A DNA stretch of 64,000 bases from Planococcus sp. ISL-110 (GTDB lineage: Bacteria > Bacillota > Bacilli > Bacillales_A > Planococcaceae): contig NZ_JAGGPX010000034.1 of assembly GCF_018613575.1 (NCBI RefSeq), positions 1-64,000 on the forward strand, written 5' to 3'. Position 1 is the stretch's first letter; each line of letters starts with the position of its first letter. Position numbers and translations under genes: made by a program. This document shows positions 57,429 to 64,000 of this stretch, piece by piece. Below the pieces are notes generated by a model that saw nothing but the letters and a program-made list of their open reading frames with translations, was not told the DNA's origin and searched no databases.

Positions 57429-58523
57429 TCAATTTGTTGCCGTTTGTTTGCCTTCGCGCGGCTTCGCAAAAATCATCCGCCCTGCAGAAGTCTGCAAAAC
57501 ACTAGTGACTGTGACATTGATCGCCTGGCCAATAAACCCTTTGCCATCTTCAATAACAATCATTGTTCCATCATCCAAATAAGCCACACCTTGATTTTGC
57601 TCTTTGCCGTCTTTGATGACCACTACATGCATGTCTTCTCCTGGAATCACGACAGGTTTTACAGCGTTTGCCAAGTCATTGATATTCAATACAGGAACAT
57701 TATGAAGTTCACATACTTTATTAAGATTAAAATCATTGGTCACGACTTGGCCACCCATTTTTTTCGCAGCGCGCATCAATTTCAAATCGACTTCGCTGAC
57801 TTCATCAAAATTTTCCTCAGTAATCATAATGGCATCCACACGTTCACTTTGTAGCCTTTTCAAAATATCCAAACCGCGCCTGCCGCGCGTCCGTTTCAAG
57901 GTATCCGAAGAATCGGCAATATGCTGAAGCTCAGACAAGACAAATTGTGGCACCACAAAAGTGCCTTCCATGAAACCTGTTGCCGAGATATCAGCAATCC
58001 GGCCATCGATAATGACACTGGTATCAAGCAGTTTATAAGAAGCTTTTTCAACCGGCTCTTCCAATTCCAGTTTCTTCACCGGTGTGAATTTAGCCGGTGT
58101 CAGCATGGTCAACATCTCTTCACGCTTTTGGAAGCCCACCTGGAAGCCTAAATAGCCAAGCACCACAGACAGCACTAGCGGTGCCACTGTCGCCACCAAC
58201 GGAATATCGACGGTACTTAATGCAAAGCCGATCAAAAACGCCACTACAAGGCCGATGATCATGCCCACGGTTCCGAACAATAGATCGGGTGTTGGTGCGT
58301 GAAGCAGTTTCTCTTCCATCCACTTCATAAAATTGATGAGCGAATCTACAAACAACAAAGATAACAGGAAAAAGACAAGAGCACCAACAATTGCTGCTAC
58401 GTAAGGGTTACTGATCCATGGATTGTCGAGAAGGGGAATAAGTTCAAATGCAGATGGTAATAATAAAATTCCGACTGTCGCACCAATAAGCAAAAACATA
58501 ATTTGTATAATAGGCCTTAACAC
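57429..58523 (-). CDS. yacL: YacL-like PIN/TRAM-domain membrane protein
   Basis: The 364-residue protein has four N-terminal transmembrane helices (about 1-125), a PIN nuclease-like domain starting LLDTSVIIDGRIADI near 172 with conserved aspartates, and a C-terminal TRAM domain (VAYLDDGTMIVIEDGKGFIG near 305), which suggests RNA binding. Its function is not established. The GTG at 58521-58523 has GGAGG 8 bases upstream. In B. subtilis disA lies between radA and yacL; here it does not. Confidence 0.88.
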   Translation of the reverse strand: MLRPIIQIMFLLIGATVGILLLPSAFELIPLLDNPWISNPYVAAIVGALVFFLLSLLFVDSLINFMKWMEEKLLHAPTPDLLFGTVGMIIGLVVAFLIGFALSTVDIPLVATVAPLVLSVVLGYLGFQVGFQKREEMLTMLTPAKFTPVKKLELEEPVEKASYKLLDTSVIIDGRIADISATGFMEGTFVVPQFVLSELQHIADSSDTLKRTRGRRGLDILKRLQSERVDAIMITEENFDEVSEVDLKLMRAAKKMGGQVVTNDFNLNKVCELHNVPVLNINDLANAVKPVVIPGEDMHVVVIKDGKEQNQGVAYLDDGTMIVIEDGKGFIGQAINVTVTSVLQTSAGRMIFAKPREGKQTATN

Positions 58524-58591
58524 ACGCTCCACCTCCTTTTTATAATTATACACATTTTAAAACTGAAACGCTTTAATGACTCTTATTTAGA

Positions 58592-58617
58592 AATAAAAGG
58601 AGGCATGATTGCCTCCT
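58592..58617 (-). terminator. Terminator after radA
   Basis: The minus strand reads GGAGGCAATCATGCCTCC and TTTTATTT. A 7-bp GC-rich stem starts at the radA stop. A lone TATAAT-like -10 about 10 bases before the yacL ribosome site may supply a yacL promoter, but its -35 is poor. Confidence 0.75.
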
Positions 58618-59993
58618 TACTGTGGAAAAATCTCTTTTAATGCATCGTTAACACTTTCTACGCCGACCACACGAATCCCTTCAGGATAATCCCAGCCACC
58701 TAAATTTGATGCTGGAACAATTGCCCGCTTGAACCCGAGCTTAGCTGCTTCTTGAACGCGCTGTTCAATGCGTGATACACGCCTTACTTCACCGGTCAAC
58801 CCAACTTCTCCAATAATACAATCATAGACATTAGGCGCCTTGTCCCGGAAACTTGAGACAATGCTTGCGAGCACTGCCAAATCGATGGCCGGCTCATCAA
58901 GCTTAACCCCACCTGCAACTTTAATATAGGTGTCCTGTGTCTGCATTAACATGCCTGCCCGTTTTTCCAGCACTGCCATCAACAGCGACACGCGGTTGAC
59001 ATCGATGCCTGTAGCCATGCGTTTCGGATAGTTAAAACTCGACGGCGTCACCAAAGCCTGAATTTCAACAAGGATTGGACGCGTTCCTTCCATCGAGGCC
59101 ACGACTGTCGAACCTGCTGCACCGCTCGACCGTTCCTGCAGGAATAGCTCGGAAGGATTCAGTACTTCTTTCAATCCGCTTTGAAGCATTTCAAAAATCG
59201 CAATTTCATTGGTTGAACCGAAACGGTTTTTGACACTCCGTAAAATCCGATAGGTGTGATGGCGCTCCCCTTCAAAATACAGCACCGTATCCACCATATG
59301 CTCCAAAATCCTAGGCCCTGCAATCTGCCCCTCTTTTGTTACATGCCCAACAAGAAAGATGGCGATATTCTTCGTTTTCGCAATCCGCATCAATTCCGCG
59401 GCGCTTTCTCTTACTTGTGTCACACTGCCGGGTGCGGAAGTCACCTCAGGATGATGAACTGTCTGAATCGAATCGATAATTACAAAATCAGGAGCCACAT
59501 CTTCAATTGTATGATGAATCAACTCTAGATTCGTTTCTGCATAAATGAACAGCTCTGAAGATGAGGCATTCAGACGTTCTGCCCGCAATTTGGTTTGGCG
59601 AATAGATTCTTCCCCGGAAATATATAATACCCGATTCCCACTATTTGCAAGCATAGCGGAAACCTGTAAAAGCAAAGTCGATTTCCCGATACCCGGATCT
59701 CCACCAATCAGTACCAGTGACCCCGGAACAATGCCGCCTCCAAGCACACGGTTTAATTCACTGAGTTCAGTTTCCACCCTAGGCTCGTCCTGTGTTTCAA
59801 TTGCATTGATTGGCGTCGCTTTTTGAGGAACTGATGCACTGTGCTGAAAAGCACCGCGCGTCCCTTTGGGAGCAGCCATCTCTACTTCTTCAGTCATCGT
59901 ATTCCATGCTGCGCAGCCTGGACACTTTCCCATCCATCTGGCTGATTCATAGCCACACGACTGACAAATGAATTTCGTCTTTTTCTTAGCCAT
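58617..59993 (-). CDS. radA: DNA repair protein RadA
   Basis: RadA is a RecA-like, DnaB-type helicase acting in recombination branch migration. The 458 residues have the N-terminal zinc finger (CQSC near 10, CPGC near 24), Walker [11 protein letters not shown] near 97, the RadA-specific KNRFG near 256 and a Lon-like C-terminal domain. It lies only about 20 bases after the clpC terminator. Confidence 0.96.
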   Translation of the reverse strand: MAKKKTKFICQSCGYESARWMGKCPGCAAWNTMTEEVEMAAPKGTRGAFQHSASVPQKATPINAIETQDEPRVETELSELNRVLGGGIVPGSLVLIGGDPGIGKSTLLLQVSAMLANSGNRVLYISGEESIRQTKLRAERLNASSSELFIYAETNLELIHHTIEDVAPDFVIIDSIQTVHHPEVTSAPGSVTQVRESAAELMRIAKTKNIAIFLVGHVTKEGQIAGPRILEHMVDTVLYFEGERHHTYRILRSVKNRFGSTNEIAIFEMLQSGLKEVLNPSELFLQERSSGAAGSTVVASMEGTRPILVEIQALVTPSSFNYPKRMATGIDVNRVSLLMAVLEKRAGMLMQTQDTYIKVAGGVKLDEPAIDLAVLASIVSSFRDKAPNVYDCIIGEVGLTGEVRRVSRIEQRVQEAAKLGFKRAIVPASNLGGWDYPEGIRVVGVESVNDALKEIFPQ

Positions 59994-60009
59994 GTGTACC
60001 TCCTTAAAT

Positions 60010-60056
60010 AGAAAAACGCTCGCCGGAGACCATCTCCGGCGAGCGGAATGTTTTTA
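60010..60056 (-). terminator. Strong terminator between clpC and radA
   Basis: The minus strand reads CCGCTCGCCGGAGATGG, then TCTCCGGCGAGCG and TTTTTC. A 13-bp GC-rich stem begins about 10 bases after the clpC stop. It should insulate radA from the CtsR-type stress operon. Confidence 0.9.
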
Positions 60057-62516
60057 TTTTTTTTCCACTACCGCTTCTTTTGCTTCTTCTGTTTCTTTTG
60101 TGCGAACGATGAATTCGTCATCTTCTACATCGAAGATAATACGTTGGCCTGATAGTGCTGTGCCTTTTAACAGCTCTTCTGACAGACGATCTTCTACATG
60201 TTTTTGAAGGGAACGGCGAAGTGGTCGTGCTCCATACTCTGGGTCATATCCTTCTTTAGCCACTTTTTCAAGCGCCGCTTCAGTCAACTCCAAATCGATA
60301 TCCTGCTCTTTCAAGCGATCAACCAATTGTTTCGTCATCAAATTAACAATCTCTCTTAAGTTTTCTTTTTCAAGAGAATGGAAGACGATCATATCATCGA
60401 CACGGTTCAGGAACTCTGGGCGGAATGCTTTTTTCAATTCAGCAAGCATTTTGCCTTTCATGTCTTTGTAATCCGATTTTGCATCATCTAAATTGAAACC
60501 AACATATTTATTGTATTTCAACTCTTCCGCACCAACGTTTGAAGTCATGATGATGACTGTGTTGCGGAAATCGACTCTGCGGCCTTTTGAATCCGTTAAA
60601 CGACCATCTTCAAGGACCTGCAGAAGAATATTGAACACGTCAGGGTGAGCTTTTTCAATTTCGTCAAGCAGCACTACTGAGTATGGTTTTCTACGGACTT
60701 TCTCTGTCAACTGTCCGCCTTCTTCGTAACCTACATAACCTGGAGGAGAACCGACCAAACGTGAAGTCGAATGTCTTTCCATGTATTCGGACATATCAAT
60801 GCGGATCATCGCTTCTTCATCACCAAACATGGATTCAGCCAGCGCACGCGCCAACTCCGTTTTACCAACACCAGTTGGTCCAAGGAAGATGAACGAGCCG
60901 ATTGGGCGTTTCGGATCTTTCAATCCAGCACGCGCACGACGGATAGCTTTTGAAATTGAAGTGACAGCTTCATTCTGACCGATAACACGGTTATGAAGGA
61001 TCGATTCCAAGTTCAGGAGCTTATCAGATTCTGTTTGAGCCAGTTTTGAGACCGGAATGCCGGTCCACATGGACACAACTTTCGCGATATCTTCCACTGT
61101 TACTTCAGACTCTTCTTTTCCTTGCTTTTCTTTCCATTCTTTCTTCGTTTTATCTAATTGGTTCTGCAGTTTTTGTTCCGCATCACGAAGCGAAGCCGCT
61201 TTTTCGAATTCTTGGCTTTGCACCGCTTCATTTTTCTCTGAGCGTGCAGCTTCCAACCGTGCTTCCAGCTCTTTCAGATCCGGCGGAGTCGTGTAAGAGC
61301 GAAGTCTTACTTTAGATCCCGCTTCATCAATCAAGTCAATCGCTTTATCCGGTAAGAAACGATCTGAGATGTAGCGGTCTGACATTTTAGCAGCTGCTTC
61401 GATCGCTTCATCGGTAATTTTCACGCGGTGATGCGCTTCATAGCGGTCACGCAAACCACGGATGATTTGAATCGACTCTTCTACTGAAGGCTCGTCCACT
61501 TGAATCGGTTGGAAACGGCGCTCAAGCGCCGCGTCTTTTTCAATATACTTGCGGTACTCATCCAAAGTCGTAGCACCGATACATTGAAGTTCACCGCGAG
61601 ACAATGAAGGTTTCAGGATATTGGATGCATCAATTGCACCTTCTGCCCCACCTGCTCCAATTAACGTGTGAAGCTCATCAATAAAGAGGATAACATTGCC
61701 TGCCTGGCGAATTTCATCCATCACTTTTTTCAAGCGATCTTCGAATTCCCCACGGTATTTTGTTCCGGCAACCACTGTACCCATATCCAAAACCATGACG
61801 CGTTTGTCACGCAGGGTTTCAGGAATTTCATTATTGACAATTTGTTGAGCCAAACCTTCAGCAATAGCTGTTTTACCGACACCTGGTTCACCGATTAATA
61901 CAGGATTGTTTTTCGTTCTGCGGCTCAGCACTTCAATCACACGTGTGATTTCATCACTACGGCCGATAACCGGGTCCAATCCGCCTTCACGGGCTACCTG
62001 AGTCAAATCACGTGCCAAACCATCCAATGTCGGTGTGTTTGCCGAAGCATTCGGGCTTGTGCCTGTAGATGCCTGTTCATTGTTCCCCAGAAGCTGCAAC
62101 ACTTGTTGGCGCGCCTTATTCAAGCTGACACCTGCATTTCCTAACACACGGGCTGCAACGCCTTCACCTTCGCGAATCAGCGCCAATAGCAAATGCTCTG
62201 TACCAATATAAGAATGGCCCAATTTACGGGACTCATCAACTGACAATTCAATAACTTTTTTCGCTCTCGGCGTATAGTGGACAATCGGACCAACATCTTT
62301 TTCGCCGACACCAACAAGTTCCTTAACGCCTTCTTCAATCAATTGTGTGTTCACTTCAATCGCTTCCAAAGCTTTAGCGGCTATACCGCCACCTTCGCGA
62401 ATTAAACCTAGAAGAATATGCTCTGTACCGATTGATTCATGTTTCATGCGAATGGCCTCTTCTTGAGCTAACTGAAGAACTTTTTGTGCGCGTTGTGTAA
62501 ATCGATTAAACATCAT
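60054..62516 (-). CDS. clpC: ATP-dependent Clp protease ATP-binding subunit ClpC
   Basis: ClpC is the Hsp100 unfoldase that works with ClpP and adaptor proteins, including McsB-marked substrates. The 820 residues have two N-terminal repeats (to about 145), the first AAA+ domain with GEPGVGKTA near 210, a middle coiled region with a UVR-like segment near 420-460, and the second AAA+ domain with GPTGVGKTE near 550. It overlaps mcsB by 4 bases. Confidence 0.97.
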   Translation of the reverse strand: MMFNRFTQRAQKVLQLAQEEAIRMKHESIGTEHILLGLIREGGGIAAKALEAIEVNTQLIEEGVKELVGVGEKDVGPIVHYTPRAKKVIELSVDESRKLGHSYIGTEHLLLALIREGEGVAARVLGNAGVSLNKARQQVLQLLGNNEQASTGTSPNASANTPTLDGLARDLTQVAREGGLDPVIGRSDEITRVIEVLSRRTKNNPVLIGEPGVGKTAIAEGLAQQIVNNEIPETLRDKRVMVLDMGTVVAGTKYRGEFEDRLKKVMDEIRQAGNVILFIDELHTLIGAGGAEGAIDASNILKPSLSRGELQCIGATTLDEYRKYIEKDAALERRFQPIQVDEPSVEESIQIIRGLRDRYEAHHRVKITDEAIEAAAKMSDRYISDRFLPDKAIDLIDEAGSKVRLRSYTTPPDLKELEARLEAARSEKNEAVQSQEFEKAASLRDAEQKLQNQLDKTKKEWKEKQGKEESEVTVEDIAKVVSMWTGIPVSKLAQTESDKLLNLESILHNRVIGQNEAVTSISKAIRRARAGLKDPKRPIGSFIFLGPTGVGKTELARALAESMFGDEEAMIRIDMSEYMERHSTSRLVGSPPGYVGYEEGGQLTEKVRRKPYSVVLLDEIEKAHPDVFNILLQVLEDGRLTDSKGRRVDFRNTVIIMTSNVGAEELKYNKYVGFNLDDAKSDYKDMKGKMLAELKKAFRPEFLNRVDDMIVFHSLEKENLREIVNLMTKQLVDRLKEQDIDLELTEAALEKVAKEGYDPEYGARPLRRSLQKHVEDRLSEELLKGTALSGQRIIFDVEDDEFIVRTKETEEAKEAVVEKK

Positions 62517-63601
62517 GCAAGATCCTCTCCTTCACTATTTATACCTTCTTTATTCAATCGCTCCCGGAACAATTTTGCCCGAGCAAAATCGCGTTGTTTC
62601 GGCTGCAGCGGCTTGTCTGCATATTGCTGCAGGAATGCCGGCTGCATAAAAATCATCAATTCATTCAAAATTGACATATCTACATCTTGAATCATCTTTA
62701 AATCAATACCCAATCGAACATCTGACAAACAAGTAGCAGCTTCTTCCGTAGTCAGCAGTCTCGAATGGGTAAGAATTCCAAGCGACCGATACAGACGATC
62801 TTCCAATACCAATGGTGAATTTAGAACAATCGCTTCCCGTGCCTTACGTTCCTGCTGAATAATCTGTTCTGTCATATTTTCCAAATCCTGAAGAATTTCG
62901 TATTCGGATTTGCCAAGTGTCAATTGATTGGATATTTGATAAACATTCCCCAATGCCTCGCTGCCTTCACCATAAATACCGCGAACCACCATACCAAGTC
63001 TTGAAATTGCAGGAATGATCCGTTGAATTTGATGCGACATAGTCAAAGCCGGCAAATGAAGCATAACAGACGCCCTCATGCCCGTACCGACATTGGTGGG
63101 ACAGCTGGTTAAGTAGCCATACTTCTCATGAAAAGCATAAGACAAATTCTTCTCTAATAAGGAATCTAATTCATTGGCTATTTTATAGGCTTTTTGAAGA
63201 TGAAATCCTGACTGCAGACTTTGAATCCGTAAATGATCCTCCTCGTTTACCATGATACTCAGCTCTTCACCTTCAGACAATAAAACAGAACCTGAATGTT
63301 GGCTATTAGCGAGATAAGGGCTGATTAAATGTTTTTCCACTAGTACCTCTTTTTGCAGCTGGGCAAGTTCTTCTATACTTACATGGCTAAAAGTATAGTC
63401 TAACTCACTGCCTTTATCTAATAATACAGAAGAGATTTCTTTATCTACTTTGAGTGCCTCATCTTCCGTAAATGAATAAGGAAATTTAAAATCATTTAGA
63501 TTTCTTGCTAATCGAATTCTGGTACTCATTGCAATATCGACATTTTCACCATCATTAGCCATCCAACTGCTTGCTCGAGGTTGCAGAAACCGTTCAACTG
63601 C
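62513..63601 (-). CDS. mcsB: Protein arginine kinase McsB
   Basis: McsB phosphorylates arginines on proteins destined for ClpC-ClpP. The 362 residues form a phosphagen-kinase fold with STRIRLARN near 25, NEEDHLRIQ near 120 and [17 protein letters not shown] near 170. The ATG at 63599-63601 has AGGTG upstream and overlaps the mcsA end by 8 bases; the longer frame inside mcsA is not used. Confidence 0.95.
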   Translation of the reverse strand, partial: AVERFLQPRASSWMANDGENVDIAMSTRIRLARNLNDFKFPYSFTEDEALKVDKEISSVLLDKGSELDYTFSHVSIEELAQLQKEVLVEKHLISPYLANSQHSGSVLLSEGEELSIMVNEEDHLRIQSLQSGFHLQKAYKIANELDSLLEKNLSYAFHEKYGYLTSCPTNVGTGMRASVMLHLPALTMSHQIQRIIPAISRLGMVVRGIYGEGSEALGNVYQISNQLTLGKSEYEILQDLENMTEQIIQQERKAREAIVLNSPLVLEDRLYRSLGILTHSRLLTTEEAATCLSDVRLGIDLKMIQDVDMSILNELMIFMQPAFLQQYADKPLQPKQRDFARAKLFRERLNKEGINSEGEDLA

Positions 63602-64000
63602 CATTTGGAGCACCTCGCTCAAGCTTGGAACTCAACACTTTTACTTCATCTCTTAATCTTGCAGCTTCTTCAAAGTGTTCTGACTGAATTGATATTTGCA
63701 TTTGTTTGCGAAGTTCTTCAATTTCTTTTTTTATTTTTAAGGTAGTTCCATAAGAAGCCGGTATTTTACCAGTATGTTCTGTATTCCCATTATGGAAACG
63801 TTTGAATATTTCAATGAGCTGTGGTGAAAACGTATCGTAACAAGAAGCACATCCAAACTTCCCAATCTGCAAAAATTTAGAAAAAGTAAAACCACAGGAA
63901 GGGCAAGTTGCTACTTCTTTTCTAGCAGGGTTAATGGATGCCTGCGAATTAGGGAACCAATTTGATAATAGCTGATGAATAGCTAATGGATCCTGCTCAA
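63594..64000 (-). CDS. mcsA: McsA, zinc-finger activator of McsB (5' end outside window)
   Basis: About 135 C-terminal residues are visible; the frame runs open to the right edge. It contains two C-x2-C pairs (CPSC and CASC, about 20 residues apart) of the four expected in full-length McsA, and a C-terminal UVR motif (EELRKQMQISIQSEHFEEAA). McsA stimulates McsB and modulates the heat-shock repressor CtsR, whose gene would lie further right. Confidence 0.88.
   Translation of the reverse strand, partial: EQDPLAIHQLLSNWFPNSQASINPARKEVATCPSCGFTFSKFLQIGKFGCASCYDTFSPQLIEIFKRFHNGNTEHTGKIPASYGTTLKIKKEIEELRKQMQISIQSEHFEEAARLRDEVKVLSSKLERGAPNGS

Overview
The window is one continuous block of core housekeeping genes from a low-to-mid-GC Gram-positive bacterium (Bacillota, order Bacillales). 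Every gene I can support lies on the minus strand, so the block is read from position 64000 down to 1. The gene order is that of the rrn / RNA polymerase / ribosomal-protein region of Bacillus subtilis. Three things together suggest the family Planococcaceae (Planococcus-like): the protein sequences, the moderate GC content, and a B. subtilis-like order from which sporulation and germination genes are missing. This is inference and the genus is not proven.

In transcription order (high to low coordinates): mcsA (cut by the window edge), mcsB, clpC, radA, yacL, ispD, ispF and gltX form the protein-quality-control, DNA-repair, isoprenoid and tRNA-charging cluster. A Cys T-box then controls cysE-cysS, followed by mrnC, rlmB, rae1, sigH, rpmG, secE and nusG. 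Next come rplK-rplA, then rplJ-rplL behind an L10 leader, then rsmC, rpoB and rpoC. The str operon (ybxF, rpsL, rpsG, fusA, tuf) follows.

Between tuf and the S10 operon sits an 11-kb block for branched-chain amino acid synthesis: ilvE, a T-box leader with an apparent isoleucine specifier, then ilvB-ilvN-ilvC-leuA-leuB-leuC-leuD. It is followed by a separately promoted NhaC/YuiF-type antiporter gene. B. subtilis does not have this block here.

The S10-spc-alpha ribosomal cluster (rpsJ to rplQ, with secY, adk, infA and rpoA) then runs without interruption. Only the usual map gene between adk and infA is missing. After it come the ECF vitamin-transporter energizing module (ecfA1-ecfA2-ecfT), truA, rplM-rpsI behind an L13-type leader, a small VOC-family gene, salA and kbaA. 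At the left edge there is a very strong promoter with a boxA-like leader reading out of the window, evidently that of an rRNA operon.

I see no CRISPR array, transposon, prophage, tRNA gene or toxin-antitoxin pair, and nothing that amounts to an undescribed multi-gene system. The points worth a second look are small: the relocated ilv-leu block and its Ile-type T-box, gene losses (map, disA, cwlD/gerD/pdaB) from otherwise conserved loci, several unexplained palindromes and structured intergenic regions, and an apparent hairpin between the nusG ribosome binding site and its start codon.
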